Assembly: GCF_900497805.2 (NCBI RefSeq)
Contig: NW_020954548.1
Span: 9,286,794 to 9,350,793 of the forward strand
Source: Vombatus ursinus
Taxonomy: Eukaryota > Chordata > Mammalia > Diprotodontia > Vombatidae
Direction of reading: 5' to 3'
Length of the DNA: 64,000 nucleotides
Numbering within the stretch: position 1 is the first letter of the stretch; the number at the start of each line of letters is the position of its first letter. Under the pieces are notes generated by a model. The model ran no database searches and was not told where the DNA came from. It was given only the letters and a program-made list of their open reading frames with translations. This document shows, in pieces, positions 10,590-20,853 of the stretch. A program made the translations under genes and the position numbers.

Positions 10590-11035
10590 TAATGGCTATG
10601 TAGTACTCTCTCCTTACCTCCCTCGGGGCAGGTTCAATGTGTATGCCACAGTATAGTGGGTAAGCATACAGAAGATAGGAGTATGTGACTGAGGGGTATT
10701 TCAATTAATGCCCCTTGCCATGCTCTCCCACAAAAATCCTTTTTCAGATCATGCTTGAATATCTTCTGGCTGCTTCTTGTTAGCCATGATAACTCAAGAT
10801 CCTTCTGTGGGGAGAGGAAGTTTTTTAATTAGATGCTGTGGCTATATTAAACAGGGTAATCCCCACCTCACACAAATGCCTTTCCCCACCCAATTCTCCA
10901 AAAACCTCCAACCTCCCCCACAAGACTCTCATGCTCTGCAGCTGGCAAGAAGAAGATCCTTAGGGTCAAGGATTACCTCTTTAATATTCCCACAGAGCTT
11001 TGATTAACAACAATGATAACAACAACACTTTTGTC
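10590..11035. other. non-repetitive block, possible regulatory DNA
   Basis: No repeat seen. It includes 'ttttttaattagatgctg' and 'ggctatattaaacagg' (homeodomain-like and MEF2-like words) and a C-rich stretch at 10880-10925. The 76-codon frame at 10777-11007 has no recognisable content. Confidence 0.35.
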
Positions 11036-11080
11036 ACAAGAGGAACTCTTGGCAAGGGGACCCTACAGCTAACATTTTGT

Positions 11081-11165
11081 TAATGTTTGTAACATTTTTT
11101 CCCACCTTCAATAATATAGGCATAATGTTTGTAACATTTGTTTCCCACCTTCAATCGTATAGGCA
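11081..11165. repeat. 43-bp tandem duplication
   Basis: Copy one at 11081-11122 and copy two at 11123-11165 share 'taatgtttgtaacatttt/gttt', 'cccaccttcaat' and 'ataggca', with a few differences. The copies are directly adjacent. Confidence 0.93.
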
Positions 11166-11306
11166 TGGGCATGGTATCACTACTATCATCACTTGAGAGT
11201 AAATTTAAAAACATCAAGCTTAGAAGTGAGATTTAGGGGAAAGACATCTTCCTGTGATAAAAGCAAATTTTCATCAGCCTTTTCCATGTAGGGAAGAAAG
11301 ATTGTG

Positions 11307-11316
11307 NNNNNNNNNN
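11307..11316. other. assembly gap (10 N)
   Basis: Ten N bases, a scaffold gap of possibly arbitrary size. It removes the 5' part of the SINE to the right. Confidence 0.99.
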
Positions 11317-11540
11317 AAACCAGCCTCAAATACTTACTACCTGGGTGACCTCTGACTGCCTCAGTCTCCTCATTTGTAAACTAAGAATAATGAAAGTGCC
11401 TGCCTTCCAATGATGTTATGAGGATTAAATGAGATATTATTTGTAAAATATTTGCAATAATATTTGCAAAATATTAAAATACTTGTAATAATATTTGCAA
11501 ACATTAAAGCATTATATAAATTTGAGCTATTATTTCAGTA
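11317..11540 (+). mobile_element. MIR/Ther-type SINE cut by gap
   Basis: 'actgcctcagtctcctcatt', 'gttatgaggattaaatgag' and the 3' end 'aaagcattatataaatt'. Near 11447-11508 the TTTGCAA/AATATT segment is repeated two to three times, a small internal expansion. Confidence 0.85.
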
Positions 11541-11639
11541 AAGTGACACTTTAGGCATTGGATTTAATGGTTCCTCCAGTTTCAAATTTGGAAGTACTTT
11601 CAGGTAACTTCTCTAATAAGAGTCTTCAAACCCCTCCCT

Positions 11640-12030
11640 CCTCCTCTTTCTACCATGACTCTATCTTACTTGTACCTACTAGTTTGTATGCTGTCTCTCC
11701 CATTAGATTGTAAGCTTTTTGATGGCAAGGACTGCTTTTGCATGTCTTCTTATCTTCAGTGTTTAGCACAGTGCCTTAATCACATAATGGGCACTGCCTC
11801 ACTCAAACTGAGACCTGTTAAAGACCTTAGCTTGAAGGGCCATCTCCAGTTGTCCTGATCTATATCTGGCTACTGGACCCAGCCCTCCCTCACATAAATC
11901 CAATTCACTTTCATGTCATGGCATCATCTCCCTGATGTCATGGTCCTCTTCGAGAACAAAAGACAAACAGCAGCAGCAACACAGTGCCAGGCACATAGAA
12001 CATGCTCAATAAATGTTGGTTGACTTAAGC
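11640..12030 (+). mobile_element. L2 3' end split by a SINE
   Basis: 'ccattagattgtaagctt', 'gatggcaaggactgc' and 'cagtgtttagcacagtgcc' lead to the insertion. The L2 then resumes as 'cagtgccaggcacatag' and 'gctcaataaatgttggttga'. Confidence 0.9.
11776..11979 (+). mobile_element. LINE-tail SINE (RTESINE-like) in L2, with target duplication
   Basis: Starts with a longer 5' part than the 2.8-kb copy ('gagacctgttaaagacct'), then 'gggccatctccagttgtc', 'gatctatatctggc', 'gatgtcatggtcctcttcg' and an AAC/CAG-rich tail. Flanked by CACAGTGCC at 11767-11775 and 11980-11988, both part of the host L2 end. Confidence 0.9.
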
Positions 12031-12214
12031 CATATTATTGAAAATTGACTTGACCCCATCTTCCTGAGCCAGACAGACTCCAGACAACTAAAAATGCAGG
12101 AAAAAATAAAAGAAAAAACTCATTGGTGTGTTAACTAGCCAGAGAAAGATCTGAACAGTGCCTTCTCCGGGAAATGGTCACTTCCAGTGGCAGAATTTTT
12201 GCTTAGCCATTGTT

Positions 12215-12552
12215 GTTGATGGAGCAGTGTTTAATCTGAAATCAGAAGACCCTGAATTTTGTGCTACTGCATTGGTGTGACTTTGGACAAGTCAATTCCA
12301 TGAGTTTCAATTTCCTTATCTGGGGAGGTAGAAATAATAATATGTATACTGTGTACCTCATAAGGCTCTGGGGAGAGTCAACTGAGTTCAGAACAACAAT
12401 CATTTTTTAAGTATGTAGTATGTGCCAGGCACTGGGCTGGGAGCTGGAGATAGAAACATCAAAATGAAAACAAACCCTTTCTTCAATGAGATAATGTAAG
12501 TAAAGGGCTTTGTAAACTGGAAAGTGTTACATAAATGTCAACTATTATTTTT
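12215..12552 (+). mobile_element. MIR SINE split by an L2 piece
   Basis: Left part 12215-12386 has the head and core ('caatttccttatctgggg'). Right part 12483-12552 has the 3' end ('gataatgtaagtaaaggg', 'tcaactattattttt'). Between them lies an antisense L2 end. Confidence 0.78.
12387..12482 (-). mobile_element. L2 3' end inserted in MIR
   Basis: 'agtatgtgccaggcactggg' followed by 'ctggagatagaaacatc' is a reversed L2 end. A similar word, TCAACTGAG at 12378-12386 and TCAATGAG at 12483-12490, borders it, consistent with a target duplication. Confidence 0.65.
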
Positions 12553-12904
12553 GTTGGTTGAATCCAGGCCCAAGAACTGATGCATACTAGCAAAGCTGAC
12601 AAAAGTCACACATCTCTCAGAGCATTGTGTGTTTCAGCCCTGAGGCTAAAACTGAGCTTGAAATCAATCTATTATTGATAGGAGGAGGAATGTGTATTTT
12701 AATAAGTTCAGACACGTTCTCTGAACCTTGGTCTTGTTACAACATGTCTCTTTCATGCTCTTACTCATCAACATTTCCTTTAGGTAATGTGCGGGCACAA
12801 ATTAGCCAACAGTTTAAGGTCAAAGTGGTGATGAATTCTTGTGCATTGGGCATCTGAAGCTTAATTTGGTTTTCAAAATCACTGTTTCAGGGGGAGGGAG
12901 AAAG
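12553..12904. other. non-repetitive block
   Basis: No repeat named. It contains 'cagtttaaggtcaaagtgg', a nuclear-receptor-like half site, and a 76-codon frame at 12627-12857 with no recognisable content. Confidence 0.35.
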
Positions 12905-13105
12905 GTGGAAAGATCACTGGACTTAGAGTCATGAGAATGACTAAACCGTTCTGAATCTCAGTTTCCTAGTAGGTAAAACTAGGGTAATAATAACCCAAGT
13001 TCCTACCTTCCCCACGATTTTTGTGAGGCTCAAATGAGATATTATAGTAAAGACCACTGCAAATCTCAAAGTACTATATAATATTAGTATATTATTATTG
13101 TTATT
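12905..13105 (+). mobile_element. MIR SINE, sense
   Basis: 'ggacttagagtcatgag', 'ctgaatctcagtttcct', 'gtgaggctcaaatgagat' and 'aaagtactatataatatt'. Confidence 0.8.
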
Positions 13106-13720
13106 GCATACTTAACCAAGCCGTGAAATGTTATACTTTTTTCCCTTTCCTTTCCTCAGTTCCTAAGACATTTTAAAAATAAGCAGCTATTTTTCTCATT
13201 TTCTTTTTCATTAGAAACCACTGAAAATTTTTTTTTGAGGTGGGGAATATGCTTTTTGTATATGCTTGGAAGTAGGAGAGAGGGCATGACGATCAGCTGA
13301 TCCACGCTTTACATATTATCTCTGCCATGACTGGAACCAAAAGGCACAAATAGGCGCTTTGGTTGAACTGGGACATCCTAAACTGCATAGTAGAGTTCAC
13401 TTCAGTCTTGAGACAAAGGTTCCTTGTGCACAGGAATCGATTCTCAAGACAAAATTCTCTTTGCAGGCTCCTACAACAGATTCTGATAGTCCTAACCGTA
13501 GGGAAGTCAGAACAGACACAGAGTTTCACGTTGTGAAGACTAGAAAAAAGCTCGCCTCTCTTCTGTAGCCTGTAAGATCTGCCTTGTCTCCGGCCAGGAG
13601 AGATTCCTTTCGGTGTTATCCATTTTATCACAGCTTTCCCATATTTTCCCTTTCATCTCATGCCCCTCTCCTCTTCCCAAGGTCATAAATCAAGGGAGGC
13701 AGTCAAGGTGTTCTTCAAAA
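13106..13720. other. non-repetitive, CpG-richer block
   Basis: No repeat recognised. I count nine CpG sites between 13260 and 13640, clearly more than in neighbouring sequence. Overlapping frames at 13293-13631 (reverse, 112 codons) and 13359-13568 (forward) match nothing I know. A pyrimidine run ending 'tttcctcag' at 13140-13160 looks like a splice acceptor, but no coding exon follows. Confidence 0.35.
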
Positions 13721-13894
13721 GGGTAAGGGAAGAGCATAGACTTCACCTACTCTATGGATATGTGAACAAACTGAATGCCACACTTCATTATTACTTCCTT
13801 CCATAATAACCTCCCCCATTTTTAATCCCCAACCTAGGGAGTTCTGTAGCTCCTGTATCACCAACCTCATGTGACTAGCACAGCATTTCGGAAA

Positions 13895-13937
13895 GAATAT
13901 ATGCAAAGGACTTTGCAAACCTTCAAGTGGAATGGGA

Positions 13938-13970
<33 letters not shown>

Positions 13971-13995
13971 CATTGTTGTTATTATCTATTATTAT
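13895..13995 (+). mobile_element. MIR 3' tail with (ATT)n
   Basis: 'aaaggactttgcaaacctt' followed by a long ATT run (13938-13970) is the end of a sense MIR/Ther SINE whose tail has expanded. Confidence 0.75.
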
Positions 13996-14034
13996 GGATC
14001 CTGATTTAAAATCTGACCCTGGTCCAGCTGGATG

Positions 14035-14120
14035 ATCAATTCAATTCAAACATGGGAGCATCTATTAAGTGTCTACAATCTGTCAAGCATAATGCGACAC
14101 AAAAGAGAAACAGACAAAAT
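14035..14120 (-). mobile_element. L2 3' end fragment, antisense
   Basis: 'gcatctattaagtgtctaca' and 'aatgcgacacaaaagaga' resemble the reversed L2 terminus. Confidence 0.55.
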
Positions 14121-14375
14121 ATAATGGCTAGCATCTAGATGGCACTTGAAGGTTTGACAAGCACTTTATATAATTATCTCATTTGCTCCTCACAACAGCC
14201 CTTGAAGGGAGGAGCTATTATTATCACTGTTTTATGGATGAGGAAACTGACACTGAAAGAGACTAAACAATTTGCCCAGGATCACATAGGTAATGAATAA
14301 CTGAGAGGGGATTTGAACTCAGGTCTTTTATAAAGAATGTCCAGTACTTTTTCTACTACGCTATCTCTCTCTTCA
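14121..14375 (-). mobile_element. MIR/Ther SINE, antisense, near full length
   Basis: 'aagcactttatataattatc', 'ctcacaacagcccttga', 'gaggaaactgacactga', 'gatttgaactcaggtc' and 'actacgctatctctct'. Confidence 0.9.
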
Positions 14376-14596
14376 AGGACTTTATCTCCTATTTCATGTC
14401 TTAACCAAAATTTTGACTTCTGCAAGAGGCCTTTCCTTGAAACACTACAGATATATGAATTCATATGATTTTTTTTTCTGTCATTCCTCTTTACAGAAGG
14501 AACAAGTTTCCATCTATTTATATCCAGAGAGAAGATGTGGTGAATAAATCTAAAGTACTGAATGAGAATCAAGGCCAAATGCAACTGTGTATGTGT

Positions 14597-14855
14597 ATGA
14601 GAGAGACAGAGAGAAAGAGAGACAGAGACAGACAGAGACAGAGAGAGGGAGAAGGGGGGAAGGGAGGGGGAGAGAAGGGAGAGATAGAAAGACAGAGAGG
14701 AAGATAGAGGAAGAGAGAGAAAGAGGAAGAGAGAAAAAGAGAGTAAAGATAGAAAGATGGAAGACAAAAAAAGAGGAAGAGAGACAGAGAAAGAGAGGAA
14801 GAGAAAGGGAGAGAAAGAGAGACAAAGAAGAAAGAGAGGAAGGAAGGAAGGGCGT
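14597..14855. repeat. 260-bp purine tract (GA/GAC/GGAA)
   Basis: Almost entirely purine on the plus strand, built from GAGA, GACA and GGAA words. It opens several frames on both strands at once (Arg/Glu-rich forward, Ser/Leu/Pro-rich reverse, e.g. 14282-14941), none of them genes. A mirror-like purine strand can form triplex DNA. Confidence 0.95.
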
Positions 14856-15589
14856 GGGCATGCAAATTGGAATTGTCTATGATTTAAAGGTAATATGAAA
14901 TTACAACCAAATAAAAGTTTAAGAAAAAGAAAGACCAGCAAGTGTTGGCATCATATTTCTGTCTTGGAAAGAAGAGAAAGGGGGAGGGGGATATTTAGAT
15001 TAAATTAAAAAGAGTGATAAAGTAAGCCTAACAGGTGGACAAGGAAGTGACAAGGGAGAGGGAAATGGGAAGAGAATAAATCCTGTTTAGTTGGTTGCCT
15101 TTACTATCTAATTCATTTCTTTTTGGAACAGTGTTTTATCATCTTTGCTTAGAACATTATTGGACACTTATTTCCTGCATAACTCATTGCAAACATCATC
15201 CAAACTTTGGACAACCTACAATAACGATATGTTTTTTTTTTTTATAGGAACAAAGCAGATTTTCCCACAAATCAAACAAACCAGATACTATAGCTCTGTT
15301 TCCCTCAAACGACACCATAGGTCCAGGAAAGTGGAGAATTTCAGCACAAAGATATTTGAGTCCTTTCACACAAGTACTACCTGCTATAAAAGGATGTTTA
15401 TTAAGCAAGATGTTACAGGAGACACTCTATTGAATAAGGTCTATTCAAAGGTCCTTAACCAAATCATCACAAAAGATTTCTGGAATTCTTATTCTCCCCA
15501 ACATGCTTTAGATATTTTTTTATAGTCAGAAGGTACCATTTCTGCTTTTGCTTAATTAATAATTTATACATTAGCCCATTAAGGATTGT
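14856..15589. other. no recognised feature
   Basis: AT-rich. Holds a 126-codon forward frame (15145-15525) with no recognisable motif and a poly-T interruption. Most likely chance. Confidence 0.45.
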
Positions 15590-15785
15590 GAGGTCATCAG
15601 CAATGGAAACTCCCTCCACCAATGATCCATAATTGAACAAATAAGTCTTAGAGAAATGCCAATGGTCAGAGAAGTTAAGTGACTTGCCTAGAATCACAAA
15701 GTAACATGTGAGAAACAGGGTATGAAGTCAGGTCTTCCTGACTCTGGGTCTATAAATCTATTCCTTTTGCTGTTTTTGTTAGCAA
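15590..15785 (-). mobile_element. Mar-1-like SINE, antisense
   Basis: 'aaactccctccaccaatg', 'gtcttagagaaatgcc', 'gaagttaagtgacttgcc' and 'caggtcttcctgactctggg' in the reversed order of this SINE type. Confidence 0.8.
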
Positions 15786-15834
15786 TCTATCACTCTTAAA
15801 TGTAAGTGTTACAATTTTGAACTAGTGACATCAG

Positions 15835-16325
15835 AAAATCAGAGGATGTAAGAATTGGAAGGGACAACACACATCATCTAATTCAATATCCACAAGAAAC
15901 ATGATTTCTCTCATTAAAATACATATGTGATTATCCAGACTTTGCTTGAATACTTCTGGTGACAAGGAACTCACTACCCCTTAAAGCAGCACCTTCCACT
16001 TTTGGACAGTATTGTTAGAAATTTTTTTTTATATTGATCAAAAAAAATCCTTCCAAATATTGATCTATTTCTCCTTTGGGACCAAGAAGAATTAGCTCAT
16101 TCCCTTTTTTAACATGCTTCAAACATGTAGATAGACTTCAGGTGTACCCCAAGTCCTCTCTTTCCCAGGTTAAGCATCTCCAGTTCTTGTCATTTTTCTA
16201 TGGCACAGATGAGTCCTCTCATTCTTGCTTGACTTCCCTCTGGACATGTTCTATCATAGCAATTTTCTTCCTAGAATGTTGTACCCAAAATCAAACACAA
16301 TATTCTATAAACTCACCTCTTCAAC
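15835..16325 (-). mobile_element. L3/CR1 LINE 3' end, antisense
   Basis: Matches the well-known antisense CR1/L3 end: 'aggatgtaagaattggaa', 'catctaattcaatatcc', 'ttgcttgaatacttctgg', 'ggaactcactacccc', 'gacttccctctggaca' and 'tgttgtacccaaaatc'. Old and gapped. Confidence 0.8.
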
Positions 16326-16644
16326 ATACAGACTCATGCAGTTTAATTAATAAATTTTAAAAGTAAATAAAATAGGAGTAAATTTTTGCTAAGATTTTGA
16401 CCCATGTCTAGGACTGTCATTCCTTTTCCAATTATTTTTAATAAGAATTGAAGAAATTACACTTCTAAAATTCACATAGTGATACAGGAATGTTATGTCA
16501 ATTCCATGGGTTATGAGTTGCTACTGTCTACAGAATAAATTAAATAGGCAAAACATTTGATTACCTGACATTCTAACCAGTCAACACATTCATCACTCCA
16601 TGAACAAACAGAAATTGAGACATGGAATTTCTTTTTTTTTTGGC
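16326..16644. other. no recognised feature
   Basis: AT-rich, no repeat named and no open frame of interest. Confidence 0.4.
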
Positions 16645-17130
16645 ACATTGAGTTTCAGTTCAATTAAACTCACACTTATTAATACATTTATTTTGTAAAA
16701 CATCCTGTACTCAGCACTGGAGATACAAAGAAAGGTGCAACACAAACCTTTTTGTTGTAAACCAGAGTTTACAATCCGGTGATAAAGAGAGAGGGAGAGT
16801 ACAGATCAACTACGGAAATAACCATGACCTGAGAAACAGCAAGATACGTACAAAGCAAAGGTCCAGAAAAAAAGTGAAGAATATGTCTTTGTTTTTGGGG
16901 GTTAATGGAGTTAAGTGACTTGCCCAGGGTCACACAGCTACTAAGTGTTATGTGTCTGAGGCCGGATTTGAACTCCAGTCCTCCTGAATCCAGGGCCAGT
17001 GCTCTATCCACTGCGCCACCTCACTGCCCCAAAAATGAAGAATATGAAGAGAGTATGACCGCTTTTATCTGAAAAGTGAAAGTAGGGAATTGGGGAAGGC
17101 TTTGAGGAGTTGGTGGGTATTTTACTTGGA
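16645..17130 (-). mobile_element. L2 3' part, antisense, split by a SINE
   Basis: 'acttattaatacatttatt', 'ggagatacaaagaaagg' and, beyond the SINE, 'gggaaggctttgaggag' follow the reversed L2 3' UTR. Confidence 0.75.
16886..17030 (-). mobile_element. WSINE-type SINE in L2, with target duplication
   Basis: Short tRNA-derived SINE reversed: T-rich start, 'gttaagtgacttgcccaggg', 'gccggatttgaactccagtc' and 'ctatccactgcgccacctc'. Target duplication AAAAGTGAAGAATATG (16870-16885) and AAAATGAAGAATATG (17032-17046). Low divergence makes it one of the younger insertions. Confidence 0.93.
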
Positions 17131-17629
17131 CCTAGAGCAAGGGAGAACCTTCAACAGAATTTTCACAAGTAGTACAAATTAATATAGATCTAGTCAGACA
17201 GACACATGCTGACCTCTAACTTCAGTTACATATCTAGAACTTAGATATTTCAGAATTGGAGATCTCAGATCTAGTAGGGAGTGGGAGTCTTTTGTCAATA
17301 GTGTTAAAAATAGCACACACAAGGTTGGAAAAGATCAAAGGACATCTGTTATTTACTCAGATAAGATTTTAAAAGAAATATGAGTTTTATTTCTTAACTA
17401 TGAAAGCCTGAAGGGTATTATTCATAACTGAAGTACTTGAAGTATATAGTGTTTCACAGAAGTATTGTGACATTATGAACAGATTATCCTCAATCTGAAA
17501 AAAGAAGGAGACATGCTGCTGTATATGGTATTCTAGGTTTCAATTGCCTTGGACAGTCATAGGCTATGGAATCTGCTTCTAAGGAGCTGTTGAAAAAGCC
17601 AGAATTTGGTAGAGGAAAGACATATGAAA
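17131..17629. other. no recognised feature
   Basis: AT-rich non-repetitive sequence; no frame or motif of note. Confidence 0.4.
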
Positions 17630-17935
17630 TACAATTCAGTAAATATTTAAGTTCCTAATGTGGAAAAGGTACTATGCTGGGAAGTGGAAATACAAAAACA
17701 AAAATGTTCCTGCCCTCAACAAGCCTCAATTCCACTAGCATACAATATGCAAAGGATAAGTCAATAGAAAGTTCACACAAAATTATGTATAATTCAAGAG
17801 GGCACCCAAGTTAACACCTGGGAGTGGTACAAGGATCAGGAAAAGCCTCTTACAGAATATGGCATCTACTCTGGGCCATGAAGGAAGTAAGATATTTTAA
17901 GAGGCAGAGATGAGGAGGGGATCTCATTTCAGACA
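17630..17935 (-). mobile_element. L2 3' part, antisense
   Basis: 'gtactatgctgggaagtgg', 'tgcctgccctcaacaagcc'-like text, 'caggaaaagcctcttacag' and 'gccatgaaggaagtaag' follow the reversed L2 3' UTR. Very divergent. Confidence 0.65.
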
Positions 17936-19150
17936 CAGAATTCTGCACCCAGCTTGGGACTCTTCTGTACTAACAGATAAATGCCTCTTGTATATTTTTG
18001 CTTCACACCATGGTCAAGTTAGCCAAAATGGTAAAACCAGCTGGAGAAGAAAAATGCTGAAAGAAGGAATGTATTGTTATCAGTTGGTAGCAAATATTGT
18101 TCAATATTTTCACTCAGAAGCACCTCTAAGCTCTACTGCTAATTAAGACTCTTCACATTCAAAAAACATCCACAAATACCCACCTCCTGTGATCAAAATA
18201 GGCTCACTTACTCTATCCTCTGACCCTTATCTTCTGCAAATCACTCAAGAGAATGCAATATACAGAAACATAAAACCTGACTAATCACACAGGGACTTCT
18301 TTGAACATCCACCTGAAGTTAGGTAGATGAAGTGGCCAGTTATATACAATGCTTGCACACAACTCATGGCACACTATCTTGAACACCCACACACATATCC
18401 CCCTCATTTCTCCTACTTGTTAATCCTCACTCTTATACTTTTGAGGAATATACTAACCTGCACACCCACACATACATATCCTTACACAAACTCCACAGAC
18501 AATACACAATTTTAAGACATTCTTTGAAGAATGCCTTAAAGGATTTGAATCAATAATCTTCTCAGATCCAAAACTGGAGCTCTGCAGTTTGCTTTTTAAT
18601 GATATCTTCCAACTCAGCAATCACAACTGCTTCTTACTGTTAGCTCCTGGCTTGTCTGGCCTATTCTTCCCTTGGCCCGTATATCATAGTTTGAAAAAAT
18701 AAAATAAAGAAACAGACATGGAATTAAGACTCTCTGTCCCATGAGCTTCATTATCCTGGCTTGTTGGGAATGTGTTAAACATACAGTGTGAATTTTCTTA
18801 AGTAACAGAAAAGGATCAAAGGAACTCTACTTTAGCAAAGGTTTTATACTGAGGATTGGGTGATTCAAATCACCCTGGGTAGTAGTAGTGATAAGATAAG
18901 GGAGGAGAGATCTCCAGCAGTAGTTTTTATTTCAAGAAAAGAAAAACTTTTTAAGTCATAAAATGTTCTTTGCTTTCTTTGATTTTTTTTTCAATTGAAT
19001 TGCAATCCTGGAATTAGAAGAAGTTTGGAGGGGAGAAAATGTGCTTGATCTTAACCCTAGACAGATATAAAAATAGAGTGAATTTTAACCACATAGTCAA
19101 GAGATGACACTTCATGGCTATGCTTGCTGAGGTTTTGTGTATTAAAGAAA
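17936..19150. other. no recognised feature
   Basis: 1.2 kb with no repeat I can name. A CA-rich stretch at 18385-18510 gives a short Thr/Pro-rich frame. An AATAAA-containing A-rich run at 18696-18712 is not supported as a polyadenylation site by anything upstream. Confidence 0.4.
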
Positions 19151-19188
19151 ACTTTAAAAGTTGAAGTGGATAGTTAGAATATGTATCA

Positions 19189-19392
19189 CACATATGTGTG
19201 TATACTATATGTATACACACATATGTATATATGTATACACACATATGTATATATGTATACACACATATGTATATATGTATACACACATATGTATATATGT
19301 ATACACACATATGTATATATGTATATGTATACACACATGTGTATATGTGTATATATTTGCATATATATGCATATGTGCACACACATATACCT
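19189..19392. repeat. 22-bp minisatellite, self-complementary
   Basis: About six near-identical copies of a 22-bp unit built from ACACACATATGTATATATGT, then decaying TATATG repeats. The unit is almost an alternating purine-pyrimidine palindrome, so both strands read open in several frames (Tyr/Thr/Ile/His-rich). These frames are artefacts. Confidence 0.95.
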
Positions 19393-19559
19393 ATACACAG
19401 AGAGGGGCAGAGACAAAGAAAACAGAAAGGGACAGAGACAGAGACAGAGAATTGCAAAGGATAGGCATTCCTTAATAGATCATGATCTGCACTAATGGAA
19501 GGAAAAACACATCTGAGCCTTCTTGTGTTGGTCGACTCCTCCATAACTTTCCATAAATT

Positions 19560-19825
19560 ATAGTGTCATGGATTTACAGCTGGAAAGGACCTCAAAGGGC
19601 CAAGCATCATATGCTCATAGGACCAAGGATCTAGAACTGGAAGGGACCACAGGACCTCAAAGGCCATCTAGTCTAATTTTCTCATTTTACAGATGAGGAA
19701 ATTGAGACCCAAGAAATTTAAGTCATTTGTTCAAAGTAACACAGGTAGTGAGCATGAAAGTTGGAGTTTGAACCTAGGTTCTCTGAATCTGTAGTCAGTA
19801 TGCTCTTTCCACCATACCTTGCTCC
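19560..19825 (-). mobile_element. MIR3/Ther-2-type SINE, antisense
   Basis: 'ctagaactggaagggacc', 'ggccatctagtctaat', 'cattttacagatgaggaaat' and 'gaacctaggttctctga', ending in a reversed head. The 5' sixty bases repeat the 'gctggaaaggacctcaaagg' word, suggesting a partial duplication. Confidence 0.85.
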
Positions 19826-19829
19826 CTCC

Positions 19830-19990
19830 CTAGGTCATATAGTCTAACGCTCTCATTTTACAGATGAGGAAACTGAGGTTCAGAGGGATGAAGTGACTTG
19901 TCTGATATTACATAGGTAGTAACTACCAGAGTCAGGATGAAAACCCTGATCCTCTGAAGCCAAATTGACTACATTTACCACTATACCACA
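19830..19990 (-). mobile_element. second MIR3/Ther-2-type SINE in tandem
   Basis: Same orientation and same landmarks directly after the first: 'atagtctaacgctctc', 'cagatgaggaaactgaggtt', 'ccactataccac'. Confidence 0.83.
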
Positions 19991-20477
19991 AGAAACATAA
20001 ATCCTTTATAATGGATTTAGCCAAAATGTTAAAATCTTCTTTCTGGTTATCTTAATATTTTGTGCATACTAGTATAGTCAGTCTTTTGTTTTTCATTCTC
20101 AACCCTGCCCCACAAACATGGCATCAGTGCTTACTGTTGGTGCCTTCTATTTACTTCCTCCTCTGGTCTTAGCCACCCACAATCTACTGGGACTACCTGA
20201 CTCCCCACACTGCTTAAAAGAGATGTGATGTACCAACTCTTCCTTCTATGGAGGAGAAGCAGGACCACTGAACCTTACCATCTGCCCTGCCACTGTGTCT
20301 GATATTCTTCTAGGTCTTACACACTGTCCTGTCTCTATGTCCTTCAGACCCCAGCACTGCCATGTGACTTACTGAGATAACCTGAGGACCTGTGGGTCTT
20401 GCTCTCTCCCCCGTGTCTGTGTCATTAGGACTTAGAAGCCTTTCTTTCTCACTGCATTCATAGATTCATAGATTTAC
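19991..20477. other. no recognised feature
   Basis: Pyrimidine-rich, with no repeat named. May be an older part of the L2 that ends to the right, but I cannot align it. Confidence 0.35.
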
Positions 20478-20610
20478 ATGTTGTCTCCCCTAGTTAGAAT
20501 ATGAGCTCCTTGAGAGCCGAGTCTATCTCAATTTCTCTGTTTCTTCCCCCATTGCTTGGCAGATAGTAAGTGCTTAATAAATGCTTTTTCATTCTTCCAT
20601 TCATTCATGG
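20478..20610 (+). mobile_element. L2 3' end, sense
   Basis: 'tacatgttgtctcccc', 'tatgagctccttgagagc', 'cagatagtaagtgcttaat' and the tail 'tccattcattcatgg'. Confidence 0.85.
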
Positions 20611-20811
20611 CCTGGCTTGCCAGAATAGGAACACCTTGAGGGAATTTTTCCGACAGTTCAGAGATGAAATGAAGATGAAATGTCTGTCCAGCAGTCCCAT
20701 AAAGTGTTTCATGTTTTGAAGTTTTAAATACTGGCATTCTGGGAGAGGACAATAGGAATTATGGGTCACTGTTTTATGTTTTAAGTCTTTGTCAATGCAT
20801 ACTTATAATCC

Positions 20812-20853
20812 ATGTGTGTGTCTGTGTGTGTGTGTGTGTGTCTGTGTGTGTGT
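20812..20853. repeat. (TG)n microsatellite
   Basis: TG units interrupted by two TC steps. Confidence 0.93.

Noticed and set aside
13140-13160. Splice acceptor
   Set aside because: Pyrimidine run plus CAG occurs often by chance and no coding exon follows.
13293-13631. 112-codon reverse frame in the CpG-richer block
   Set aside because: No recognisable protein; an equally plausible frame is open on the other strand.
14282-14941. 219-codon reverse frame and several overlapping ones
   Set aside because: They cross the purine tract; Ser/Leu/Pro-rich low complexity with other frames open at the same place, and their ends lie in a MIR.
15145-15525. 126-codon forward frame
   Set aside because: No motif, poly-Phe from a T run, AT-rich; length within chance for a window this size.
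18660-18760. Polyadenylation site or long terminal repeat end
   Set aside because: Only an AATAAA-like A-rich run; no paired repeat, no terminal TG/CA and no element body.
19014-19544. Frames of 76-176 codons on both strands
   Set aside because: Produced by the 22-bp minisatellite, which is open in several frames; the translation is a Tyr/Thr/Ile/His repeat.
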